Both the position numbers and the translations under genes were made by a program. A stretch of DNA of 6,295 nt from an uncultured Oscillospiraceae bacterium (lineage in GTDB: Bacteria; Bacillota; Clostridia; Oscillospirales; Ruminococcaceae): assembly GCA_900556525.1 (NCBI GenBank), contig USOZ01000110.1, positions 1 through 6,295 of the forward strand, given 5' to 3'. Numbering within the stretch: position 1 is the stretch's first letter; each line of letters begins with the position of its first letter. This document shows positions 1 to 5,891 of this stretch, piece after piece. Below the pieces are notes generated by a model that saw nothing but the letters and a program-made list of their open reading frames with translations, was not told the DNA's origin and ran no database searches.

Positions 1-6
1 GCGGCG

Positions 7-39
7 AATCTTCCTATAGACGTTGTCTATAGGAAGATT
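7..39. repeat. Perfect 15-bp inverted repeat, 3-nt loop
   Basis: Positions 7-21 are the exact reverse complement of 25-39, with the loop GTT at 22-24. All 15 pairs are Watson-Crick and the core arm is TCCTATAGAC. Neither side has a convincing T-tract (plus side continues GAAAAATAG, minus side CGCCGC), so it is not a typical intrinsic terminator. It could be a regulator operator, an RNA hairpin at the end of a transcript lying left of the window, or a repeat-element end. A weak plus-strand promoter-like pair (TTGTCT at 23-28, 17-bp gap, TAGTAT at 46-51) would place the right arm over the -35 box, which would fit an operator for the small ORF at 96. The repeat is directly visible; its role is inference. 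Confidence 0.6.
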
Positions 40-95
40 GAAAAATAGTATAAAGACACAGTAAAGGTTCTTTTAGTAAAAAAGGAGAGATGATT

Positions 96-179
96 ATGTG
101 TGTTATTTTTATTATGCTTTACATTTTCGCGGGCGTCTGCGAGGAAATATTCTTACAATTTCCGAGGAGAAGAAAGTGA
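96..179 (+). CDS. Putative 27-residue hydrophobic small protein
   Basis: A short ORF begins at ATG 96 and stops at TGA 177-179. AGGAG at 83-87 lies 8 nt upstream, which is ideal spacing. The in-frame ATG at 90 is only 2 nt from that site, so 96 is preferred. The peptide starts MCVIFIMLYIFAGVCEEIF, a hydrophobic stretch of about 15 residues long enough for a short membrane segment, and ends in the basic tail PRRRK. This shape resembles small membrane peptides, including type I toxins, but I do not recognise a family. The GVCEEIF stretch recalls the EExxxR motif of CPBP membrane proteases, but the Arg is Gln here and the rest is absent, so a decayed gene fragment is an alternative. The frame stays open past the TGA up to the terminator at 243, which also fits a remnant. 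No strong promoter is visible. Confidence 0.3.
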   Translation: MCVIFIMLYIFAGVCEEIFLQFPRRRK

Positions 180-242
180 CTGAAAGCCGATGACCCCACG
201 CAGAAGTTTCTTACGATAATTCGGGAGCTGGTTTGTAACAAT

Positions 243-274
243 AAAAGCCGCAGACGTGATTGCCTGCGGCTTTT
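243..274 (-). terminator. Bidirectional intrinsic terminator after ricT
   Basis: An 11-bp perfect stem (AAAAGCCGCAG at 243-253 pairing with CTGCGGCTTTT at 264-274) closes a 10-nt loop. It begins 5 nt beyond the ricT stop codon. On the minus strand the stem runs into TTTTATTGTT, and on the plus strand into CTTTTCGCTTTATT, so it can end both the darA-holB-ricT transcript and any plus-strand transcript from the small ORF at 96. Confidence 0.88.
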
Positions 275-278
275 CGCT

Positions 279-1142
279 TTATTCAAGCCCTTTCAGGGCT
301 GCAATTTCATCGCGGTTCACACGAATTTTCGCGTCCTTGATGACTTTTACGTCGTCGCGTTTTACCGAAATCGGGGGAGCGTCGGGGCTTTTGTCGAGCT
401 TGACTTTAAGCACGCCCGTGAGGATATTTGCGTCCTCGACAACGCCGCGCCCCTCGGCGGTTTCAACAAGTGCACCCGCTTTGGGAGTGATTTTCAGCAG
501 TTCCTCGTAGCAGTCCTGCTCGTATTTCAGGCAGCACATAAGGCGACCGCAGGTTCCCGAAATTTTGGACGGATTGAGTGAAAGCGACTGCTCTTTCGCC
601 ATTTTAATTGAAACAGGCTGGAACTCGCCGAGAAAGCTTGAACAGCAGAACGGTCTGCCGCATATTCCGAGTCCGCCGAGCATTTTCGCTTCGTCACGCA
701 CGCCTATCTGGCGCAGCTCAATCCTTGTGCGGTAAATTCCCGCAAGGTCCTTTACAAGTTCGCGGAAGTCGACACGATTTTCGGCAGTGAAATAAAACAG
801 GATCTTGCTGCCGTCGAACGTGTAGTCAACGTCTATAGCTTTCATGTCGAGCTTATGCTCTTCAATTTTCTTTATAAAGGTGCGCATTATCTCGGTTTCT
901 TTTTCGGCGTTTGATTTTATCGCCTGAAGGTCGTCTTTTGAGGCGGGACGGATAATGGATTTAAGCGGCTGGACAACGTTTTCGTCGTTTATTTTTCGGT
1001 TCGGGATAACGACCTCGCCGCACTCGATCCCGCGCGCCGTTTCAACGATAACTTTATCGCCCGCGTTCAGCTTTTTTCCGCCCGGAGAAAAATAGTAGAC
1101 CTTTCCGACCTCCTTAAAACGCACGCCTATAATTTCAGTCAT
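279..1142 (-). CDS. ricT: PSP1-domain protein RicT (YaaT family)
   Basis: A complete 287-residue protein of the PSP1/YaaT family, close in length to the Bacillus subtilis protein (about 275). In Bacillus, RicT joins RicA and RicF in a cytoplasmic Fe-S-containing complex that promotes RNase Y-dependent mRNA processing and affects sporulation, competence and biofilm formation. The conserved core is visible at residues 157-211: GLGICGRPFCCSSFLGEF followed by SGTCGRLMCCLKYEQDCY. This gives C161, C166, C167, C198, C203, C204 and C211, candidates for the cluster ligands known in this family. An acidic/basic tail follows from about residue 225. The ATG at 1142 is preceded by AAAGGAAAGG with about 6 nt spacing. 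The gene is last in the operon, 15 nt after holB. Family assignment is secure; the role in RNA processing is carried over from Bacillus. Confidence 0.93.
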   Translation of the reverse strand: MTEIIGVRFKEVGKVYYFSPGGKKLNAGDKVIVETARGIECGEVVIPNRKINDENVVQPLKSIIRPASKDDLQAIKSNAEKETEIMRTFIKKIEEHKLDMKAIDVDYTFDGSKILFYFTAENRVDFRELVKDLAGIYRTRIELRQIGVRDEAKMLGGLGICGRPFCCSSFLGEFQPVSIKMAKEQSLSLNPSKISGTCGRLMCCLKYEQDCYEELLKITPKAGALVETAEGRGVVEDANILTGVLKVKLDKSPDAPPISVKRDDVKVIKDAKIRVNRDEIAALKGLE

Positions 1143-1157
1143 AAATTACCTTTCCTT

Positions 1158-2123
1158 TCATATTCCGCTTTCGATAACGGAAAACAGTTTTGCGCAGCAA
1201 TGCGCGTTAAAAAGCTGAAGATTTGGGTTAAAATCAAGCTCGGAGATAAGTTCTCCGACCGCGTCGTACAGCTTTGAAATTATTTTTATGCTCATTTTTT
1301 GAGACATCTGCTTCGCCTGCTCGGAAAATGCGCCGTCATCCTTTGCGCCCGAGGAAATCACCGAAGCCTTGGTGAATATTTCGGAGAGCAGGTTAAGAAT
1401 CTGACCCGCGTCGTCACGCGTTTTAACTGACGAAAAGCGTATCGCGCAGTCGTATTCCCGACCGCCGCAAAGTCCGTTCGCAATCTCAGCCGCGGTTTTA
1501 AAAAGCTCGGCGTCCGAGCCGTCCGCACCGTCAATGCACTTCCCGATATTTCCGCCGTAAAGTCCGTAAAGCTCCGCCGCTTTTTCGGCGGGAATGCCGC
1601 GTTCGGCGAGCGCGGCAATACATTCGCTGCAGTCTGCACCGTCGACATTCACCAAAGTAACGCGTGAAAGAATAGTTTCGAGGATAGGCGCTTTGCTTTC
1701 CGCGGTGAAAATATAACTGTTAAAAGGGAGCGGCTCTTCGATGAACTTCAGAAGCGTATTCTGACAAGCCGCGCTCATTGTATCAAGCTGTTCAAAAACG
1801 ATTATCCGAAGATCTCCGTCGTTAGGCGCCATAAAGCACTCGGTTATGAAATCGCGCAGCTCGGCGACCTTATATTTTTCCATTTCGCGGAGCGGATATA
1901 CAACGTCGGGGTGGATATGCTGCTCGATACGGCGGCAGTTTTTGCAGCTCATGCACGGCTCGCCGCCATTTTCGCCGCAAAGCCTGAGCATGGCGGTGTA
2001 ATCGGCGAGAACGGTTTTTCCCACGCCTTTTTCGCCGCAGAAAAGCAGCGCATGGGGAAATCTCCCCGAACGGCGAAACTGCCCGATTCGCTCAAGCGCA
2101 GCCTTTTTTCCGTACAGCTTCAT
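1158..2123 (-). CDS. holB: DNA polymerase III subunit delta'
   Basis: A 321-residue AAA+ clamp-loader subunit that helps load the beta sliding clamp for chromosome replication. The N-terminus has the FPHALLFCGEKGVGKT P-loop (residues 22-37, K36 T37), followed by four Cys (C49, C57, C60, C63) matching the zinc module of the delta'/gamma-tau family. The Walker B region reads RIIVFEQLDTM (106-116), so the usual Asp-Glu pair is Glu-Gln. LLKFIEEP (124-131) and ILSRV (151-155) follow; the latter is the SRC motif with its Cys replaced by Val and the arginine finger R154 kept. A non-catalytic Walker B is common in delta', so this is probably a structural, finger-donating subunit. The ATG overlaps the darA TGA by one base (TGATG), and AAAAGG inside darA serves as the ribosome binding site, so translation is probably coupled. 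The C-terminal third is divergent. Confidence 0.92.
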   Translation of the reverse strand: MKLYGKKAALERIGQFRRSGRFPHALLFCGEKGVGKTVLADYTAMLRLCGENGGEPCMSCKNCRRIEQHIHPDVVYPLREMEKYKVAELRDFITECFMAPNDGDLRIIVFEQLDTMSAACQNTLLKFIEEPLPFNSYIFTAESKAPILETILSRVTLVNVDGADCSECIAALAERGIPAEKAAELYGLYGGNIGKCIDGADGSDAELFKTAAEIANGLCGGREYDCAIRFSSVKTRDDAGQILNLLSEIFTKASVISSGAKDDGAFSEQAKQMSQKMSIKIISKLYDAVGELISELDFNPNLQLFNAHCCAKLFSVIESGI

Positions 2124-2449
2124 CAGACCTTTTCAAAGCGCTCGATGTCCGTAACGAAAATCGTCGCGCCGCCGACGCTTACCTCAACGGGATAGCTGAC
2201 GGGGGCGGCGTCCGCGCTGAACGAAGCCGCGCTCGGAACGTACTGCTTGCGCTTTTTGGAGTGGTCGCGGATAATATCAATTATGTTGTCAACCGAGCCG
2301 TCCTCGCAGCAGATAAGGAACGTTGTGTTTCCCGCCATGAGAAAGCCGCCCGTAGAAGCGAGCTTTGTGGCAAAAAAGCCGTTTTTCGTCAGCGCGGAGG
2401 ATACCGCGTGCGAGTCGTCATTGTTGACAATGGCATAGATAAGTTTCAT
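2123..2449 (-). CDS. darA: PII-like cyclic-di-AMP receptor DarA/YaaQ
   Basis: A 108-residue protein (family about 109) of the DarA/PstA/YaaQ group, PII-like trimers that bind the second messenger c-di-AMP in the cytosol. Diagnostic blocks are MKLIYAIVNNDD at the N-terminus, TKLASTGGFLMAGNTTFLI at 28-46 (the region of the nucleotide pocket, with T28, G35 and N41), a polar loop at about 64-85, and YPVEVSVGGATIFVTDIERF near the C-terminus. The position before AGNTT is Met (M38), where many homologues carry a basic residue. AGGAAGGA lies about 10 nt upstream of the ATG, and a strong promoter sits just before that. It is the first gene of the operon, as in the Bacillus yaaQ-yaaR-holB-yaaT order, but no yaaR follows. 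The output target of DarA remains unknown in general. Confidence 0.93.
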   Translation of the reverse strand: MKLIYAIVNNDDSHAVSSALTKNGFFATKLASTGGFLMAGNTTFLICCEDGSVDNIIDIIRDHSKKRKQYVPSAASFSADAAPVSYPVEVSVGGATIFVTDIERFEKV

Positions 2450-2491
2450 TTTTAATCAGTCCTTCCTGTCAGGAAAAAGTTTTCCGTATAC

Positions 2492-2520
2492 AGTATAGCA
2501 CAAAACGGAGAAAATGTAAA
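2492..2520 (-). promoter_or_regulatory. SigA-type promoter of darA-holB-ricT
   Basis: Read on the minus strand: -35 TTTACA (2520-2515), an exact 17-bp spacer, and -10 TATACT (2497-2492) preceded by TGC, an extended -10. The predicted start is near 2485, giving a leader of about 35 nt with the ribosome binding site near its end. The -35 begins 14 nt beyond the T-tract of the terminator at 2534-2562, so the promoter is insulated from upstream transcription. Confidence 0.85.
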
Positions 2521-2533
2521 GTAACTTTAAACG

Positions 2534-2562
2534 AAAAGCCCGCAGGCGATATACCTGCGGGC
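2534..2562 (-). terminator. Minus-strand terminator between MITE and operon promoter
   Basis: A 9-bp GC-rich stem (GCCCGCAGG at 2538-2546 with CCTGCGGGC at 2554-2562) and 7-nt loop, followed on the minus strand by TTTTCGTTT. It lies about 200 nt past the first terminator of the EF-G-like gene, just beyond the MITE. It may be a backup terminator that the MITE separated from its gene, or the end of a separate small transcript. Confidence 0.7.
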
Positions 2563-2565
2563 ATA

Positions 2566-2674
2566 AGGAAGCGCTGAATAAATTGCGGCACGCATCTTGC
2601 TTGCATATTTTCCGTCTTATTGCACGAAAAATCTGTCTGCGCAATCTGCATATCGGATTTAATCAGCGCTTCCT
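2566..2674. mobile_element. 109-bp MITE-like element, complete copy
   Basis: The left end AGGAAGCGCTGAATAAAT and the right end, read in reverse complement as AGGAAGCGCTGATTAAAT, match at all but one base. Counting the adjacent A, the match is 18 of 19. TA dinucleotides sit directly outside both ends (2564-2565 and 2675-2676), as expected for a TA target duplication of the IS630/Tc1-mariner kind. The element is too short to encode a transposase and carries no convincing ORF. The left half is nearly identical to the sequence starting at 6240, so it is dispersed. Non-autonomous mobility driven by a transposase elsewhere in the genome is inferred. Confidence 0.8.
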
Positions 2675-2723
2675 TAATTTGATTTTAACATGGATCGAGC
2701 CTGTATAATACGATTTTTACGAC

Positions 2724-2753
2724 ATTAAACATGATTTTTTGCCATTGCTGCAA
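2724..2753 (-). promoter_or_regulatory. Weak promoter candidate, possible small transcript
   Basis: On the minus strand TTGCAG (2753-2748), an 18-bp gap, then TTTAAT (2729-2724). A start near 2717 would give a transcript of about 180 nt crossing the MITE and ending at the terminator at 2534-2562. Nothing else in 2677-2756 looks coding, and the match could easily be chance in AT-rich DNA. Confidence 0.15.
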
Positions 2754-2760
2754 ACAGATA

Positions 2761-2796
2761 AAACTGCGGTTCTCCGAAAAGGGAAAACCGCAGTTT
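2761..2796 (-). terminator. Terminator of the EF-G-like gene
   Basis: An 11-bp stem pairs AAACTGCGGTT (2761-2771) with AACCGCAGTTT (2786-2796) around a 14-nt loop. It starts 23 nt past the stop codon. The minus strand continues TTTTATCTGTTT, and the plus strand has five T at 2794-2798, so it is potentially bidirectional. Confidence 0.85.
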
Positions 2797-2818
2797 TTGT
2801 CATGTTGAAATGTGTTTA

Positions 2819-4870
2819 TCAGCCCTCGTATTCGCTGTACTTGGGCGCATTTGCGATAACGTCGGATTCAAGGTTTGCGGGGAGCTGTTCATAGCGCGCA
2901 AATTCCATTGTGAAGAAGCCCATTCCGCGCGTGATCTGACGGATAACCGTTGCGAAGTCGCCTATTTCAGCCATAGGAAGCTCGGCGCTTATCGCCGTCA
3001 TGCCGTCGCCTGCGGGAGTCATGCCGAGAACCGCACCTCTGCGCTTGTTTACGATACCCATAATGTCACCCGTATTCTCGTCGGGAACGGTTATCGTGAG
3101 CGTTTCGATAGGTTCAAGCAGACAAGGCGAAGCCTGCGTAAGTCCGTTTTTGTATGCAAGGTGGGCAGCCATTTTGAACGCCTGTTCAGAGCTGTCTACA
3201 GGGTGATAAGAGCCGTCTACAAGCGTAGCTTTCAGGCGTACAACAGGGTATCCCGCGAGAACGCCGTGCTCGATGCTTTCCTGTAAGCCCTTTTCAACAG
3301 CAGGGAAGAAGTTCTTCGGAACGCTTCCACCGAATACCTTTTCCTCAAATACAAGATCGTCCGCGTTGCCGGGTTCAAATTCAATTTTAACGTGTCCGTA
3401 CTGACCGTGACCGCCCGACTGCTTCTTGTGCTTGCCCTCTACGGTGACTTTCTTGCGGATAGTTTCGCGGTAAGCGATTATCGGTTCTTCGAGAACAACG
3501 TCAACGCCGAATTTATTTTTCAGTTTCTGGACAGCAACGTCAATGTGCTGTTCGCCAAGACCGCCGATTATGCGCTGATGAGTTTCGTGATTGTGCGTAT
3601 AGCTGAGGGTCATATCTTCCTCAAGCAGACGGCGTACCGCCGCGCTTATCTTGCCCTCGTCGCCCTTAGCCTTAGCCTTTATCGCCTTAAAATAACAGGG
3701 AACAGGGAATTCTATGCGGTCGAGGACGATATCGCTTCCTGCTTCGCAAAGTGTATCGCTCGTGTTCGCATTCAGCTTTGTGAGAGCGATTATGTCACCC
3801 GCGTAAGCCTCGATCATTTCCTCCTGCTTCTTACCCTTGAGCGCCGCCATTTTGCCGAATTTCTCGGGTTCGCCTGTGCGCATATTTACGAGATTGCAGC
3901 GCGCCGAAAGTGTTCCCGAAATAATTTTTACGAAGCTCATTTTTCCGATAAACTGGTCGGCAACAGTCTTGAAAACAACTGCCGCGAGGGGCTTTGTTTC
4001 ATCGTATTCGATACCCTCGAGGTCGCGTTCATCGGGAGAGGGCAGCATATAGATTATCGTGTTCAAAAGCATATCCACGCTCGCGAGAGTGTCGCCCGAG
4101 CAGCATACGACAGGCGTGATTATACCCTGATCTATGCCGTCGTGCAGACCCTTGATGATCTCGGCTTCTGTGAAGTCCTCGCCCTCGTTTTCAAAGAACT
4201 TCATCATAAGTTCCTCATCGGTTTCGGCGATCGCTTCAGCCATTGCCGCGCGCAGACCTTTCAGACGGTTTTCCGACGCGGGCATCGGAACCTCGGTGGG
4301 CTTTCCGTTTGCGTCGTATGTATACGCTTTCATCTCAAGCAGGTTTATGTAGCTTTCAACCGTTCCGTATTTGTCAAAAGGAACTACGATAGGGCATATC
4401 GTCGGACCGAAGTTCGTTTTAAGCTCTTCGAGACACTTATAGAAGTTGGAATTTTCTTCCTCCATGCGCGTTACAACGAACATGGTCGCTTTTTTATGCT
4501 TTCTTGCTTCGCGGTATGCCTTTATTGTACCGACCTGAACGCCGTCCTTAGCGGGAAGAGTTATTATAACGCTTTCCGCCGCGCGCATTCCTTCGTACAT
4601 TCCGCCGATAAAATCAAACTGACCGGGAGTGTCTATAATATTGATCTTAACGTCCTTCCATTCCGCGTAGGCGATAGAAGTGTTAAGAGAAATTTTACGC
4701 TTTATTTCGTCGGGGTCGCTGTCGCAGACTGTGCTTCCCTCGGAGACCTTACCCATGCGCTCGATTCCGCCGCTTACATACATAAGCGCTTCAGCGAGGG
4801 AGGTCTTTCCGCTTCCGCCGTGTCCGGCGAGGGCGATATTTCTGATGTTTTTGCATTTATAGGTTTTCAT
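2819..4870 (-). CDS. fusA: Elongation factor G-like translational GTPase (paralogue class)
   Basis: A 683-residue protein with the full five-domain EF-G plan, near the usual 690. G1 is GHGGSGKT (16-23); the switch I region is KRKISLNTS (57-65), where canonical EF-G has RGITI; G3 is DTPGQFDF (80-87); G4 is TRME (134-137) where NKxD is expected; G5 is CCSGD (256-260). Domain II lies about 290-385, domain III ends with GGLGEQHIDVAVQKL (436-450), domain IV holds YRETIRKKV and QSGGHGQYG (484-492), and its tip GSYHPVDSSEQAF keeps His556. Domain V starts near LLEPIETL (584). It stands alone, not in an rpsL-rpsG-tuf cluster, which fits a paralogue rather than the main EF-G. The ATG at 4870 is chosen because AAAGGA lies 11 nt upstream and the family begins MKTYKxxNIRN. 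The in-frame ATG at 4900 lacks a good site. Its exact role (translocation, recycling or stress) is unknown. Confidence 0.9.
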   Translation of the reverse strand: MKTYKCKNIRNIALAGHGGSGKTSLAEALMYVSGGIERMGKVSEGSTVCDSDPDEIKRKISLNTSIAYAEWKDVKINIIDTPGQFDFIGGMYEGMRAAESVIITLPAKDGVQVGTIKAYREARKHKKATMFVVTRMEEENSNFYKCLEELKTNFGPTICPIVVPFDKYGTVESYINLLEMKAYTYDANGKPTEVPMPASENRLKGLRAAMAEAIAETDEELMMKFFENEGEDFTEAEIIKGLHDGIDQGIITPVVCCSGDTLASVDMLLNTIIYMLPSPDERDLEGIEYDETKPLAAVVFKTVADQFIGKMSFVKIISGTLSARCNLVNMRTGEPEKFGKMAALKGKKQEEMIEAYAGDIIALTKLNANTSDTLCEAGSDIVLDRIEFPVPCYFKAIKAKAKGDEGKISAAVRRLLEEDMTLSYTHNHETHQRIIGGLGEQHIDVAVQKLKNKFGVDVVLEEPIIAYRETIRKKVTVEGKHKKQSGGHGQYGHVKIEFEPGNADDLVFEEKVFGGSVPKNFFPAVEKGLQESIEHGVLAGYPVVRLKATLVDGSYHPVDSSEQAFKMAAHLAYKNGLTQASPCLLEPIETLTITVPDENTGDIMGIVNKRRGAVLGMTPAGDGMTAISAELPMAEIGDFATVIRQITRGMGFFTMEFARYEQLPANLESDVIANAPKYSEYEG

Positions 4871-4969
4871 GGCTGTACCATTCCTTTCGTTATGGGGCAT
4901 TCCGATTCAGCCCGAACGCACCATGGAGATATACGGCGTGGAACATTATCCGAACCCGCCTTGTTTATC

Positions 4970-4998
4970 ATTATACACGATTTTTTTAAAAAAATCTA
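4970..4998 (-). promoter_or_regulatory. Promoter of the EF-G-like gene
   Basis: A perfect -10 TATAAT (4975-4970) lies 17 bp from a weak -35 TAGATT (4998-4993) that matches consensus at three positions. The start would fall near 4963, leaving a leader of about 90 nt. I see no T-box or known riboswitch pattern in that leader. Confidence 0.55.
4979..4996. repeat. Perfect 18-bp palindrome in promoter spacer
   Basis: GATTTTTTTAAAAAAATC is its own reverse complement. It fills the space between -10 and -35 and overlaps the -35 of the EF-G-like gene. It may be an operator or simply an A/T tract that bends DNA. Confidence 0.5.
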
Positions 4999-5042
4999 CC
5001 TGTTTTTTGTGAAAAATCGGATATGAGTGTAGAAATAAGCAA

Positions 5043-5062
5043 ACAATATTTGTTTATATTGT
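5043..5062. repeat. 7-bp inverted repeat upstream of the EF-G-like promoter
   Basis: ACAATAT (5043-5049) and ATATTGT (5056-5062) are separated by 6 nt, with half-sites 13 bp apart. This is the geometry of a dimeric regulator site, about 45 bp upstream of the -35. Function unproven. Confidence 0.4.
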
Positions 5063-5074
5063 ACAAAAATGGTG

Positions 5075-5090
5075 ATTTTATGGATAAAAT
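5075..5090. repeat. Second 7-bp inverted repeat
   Basis: ATTTTAT (5075-5081), GG, ATAAAAT (5084-5090). It lies in the spacer between the LytTR terminator and the EF-G-like promoter. Low complexity makes chance plausible. Confidence 0.3.
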
Positions 5091-5106
5091 GTGTGGATTT
5101 TGACTG

Positions 5107-5134
5107 AAAAAAATCCCGCAGAACGGCTGCGGGA
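5107..5134 (-). terminator. Terminator of the LytTR regulator gene
   Basis: An 8-bp stem (TCCCGCAG at 5114-5121 with CTGCGGGA at 5127-5134), a 5-nt loop, then seven T on the minus strand (complement of 5107-5113). It starts 22 nt after the stop codon and separates this transcript from the EF-G-like promoter. Confidence 0.9.
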
Positions 5135-5156
5135 GAAATTTCATAAAATAAAATGT

Positions 5157-5891
5157 TCACGGCTCGTCAAACACTTCCAGACTTGTGAGCGAACTTATAT
5201 ATTCCTTTACAATACGTTGGTACGAACGGCTGATCGGGATTTGGATATTGCTGCCGAGGATAAGGCGGGTAGGCATATAGGCTGTAATGTATTGGGTGTT
5301 GACGATAAAGCTTTTGTGGCAGCGGATAAACGTTTGTGGCAGCCCTTTAACGGTTTCTTCCATAGGCGTGTACGACCTGTAAAGCTGCTCGGGCGAATGG
5401 TAAACGGTACAGCGCCCCTCTATGCCTATGTAAATTATTTCGTTCGTCAGCAAGCGGATAGATGTGCGCTGTGTTTTTATCCAGACAGCGCTTTTGTTTT
5501 TCTCTATGTGATTGATTTTATCAATCGTTTTCTTCAGAAAATATTTGCTGACAGGTTTAATAAGATATGCGCAGGGGTTAAGTTCGTAACAGTCGAGAAA
5601 AGCCTGCTGGATATAAAATTTTCCATAGTCTGTGACGAACACAATGTGGATCTCGCTGTTTATTCTGGCAATTTCCGAGGCTGTGTCTATGCCGTTATAG
5701 GTCGTTTTCATTGAGATTTCTATAAAAATCGTTTTTATAGAATGAAACTTATCTTTCTTTATTATGTTGATAAGTCTGGCGGGAGTGCCATTAAAAATGC
5801 TTATTGTTTTTTCGTTTATGCCGCATTCTGTCTGAAGCGCCTTTTTTATATTTTCCGCGCTTTCCTGCTCGCTGTCGAATATTATCAGCAC
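5157..5891 (-). CDS. LytTR-family response regulator, atypical receiver
   Basis: A 244-residue protein with an N-terminal receiver (about 1-125) and a C-terminal LytTR DNA-binding domain (about 136-235), the AgrA/LytR architecture. Receiver landmarks are D6 and E8 of the acidic pocket (second Asp replaced by S7), T87 in FVTDY, and K112 in YLIKP. The phosphoacceptor position reads FIEIS, so the Asp is Glu58. LytTR marks are NEIIYI, FIRCHKSFIVN (188-198) and IQIPISRSYQ (216-225). The GTG at 5891 has AAAGGAAG 9 nt upstream; no ATG lies in frame before it. Its start overlaps a 10-codon ORF by seven bases. No sensor kinase is beside it: the gene has its own promoter and terminator, so it is monocistronic here. 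D-to-E replacement often mimics phosphorylation, suggesting constitutive activity, but that is inference. Target genes unknown. Confidence 0.9.
   Translation of the reverse strand: MLIIFDSEQESAENIKKALQTECGINEKTISIFNGTPARLINIIKKDKFHSIKTIFIEISMKTTYNGIDTASEIARINSEIHIVFVTDYGKFYIQQAFLDCYELNPCAYLIKPVSKYFLKKTIDKINHIEKNKSAVWIKTQRTSIRLLTNEIIYIGIEGRCTVYHSPEQLYRSYTPMEETVKGLPQTFIRCHKSFIVNTQYITAYMPTRLILGSNIQIPISRSYQRIVKEYISSLTSLEVFDEP

Noticed and set aside
177..179. TGA read through as selenocysteine
   Set aside because: No SECIS-like hairpin follows directly, and no selenoprotein family is recognisable.
2456..2651. Two minus-strand frames of about 60 codons over the MITE
   Set aside because: They cross the element, a terminator stem and the darA promoter, with no ribosome binding site or protein character.
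2692..2730. Plus-strand 12-codon ORF and TATAAT at about 2704-2709
   Set aside because: No -35 at suitable spacing and no ribosome binding site; probably chance in AT-rich sequence.
3392..5026. Long plus-strand open frame of 544 codons
   Set aside because: It lies antisense to the conserved EF-G-like gene, has no recognisable motifs, and runs into its AT-rich promoter. It is a mirror of codon bias.
5091..5714. Plus-strand open frame of 207 codons
   Set aside because: Antisense to the LytTR gene, which has clear domains, terminator and ribosome binding site; it also starts inside the terminator region.
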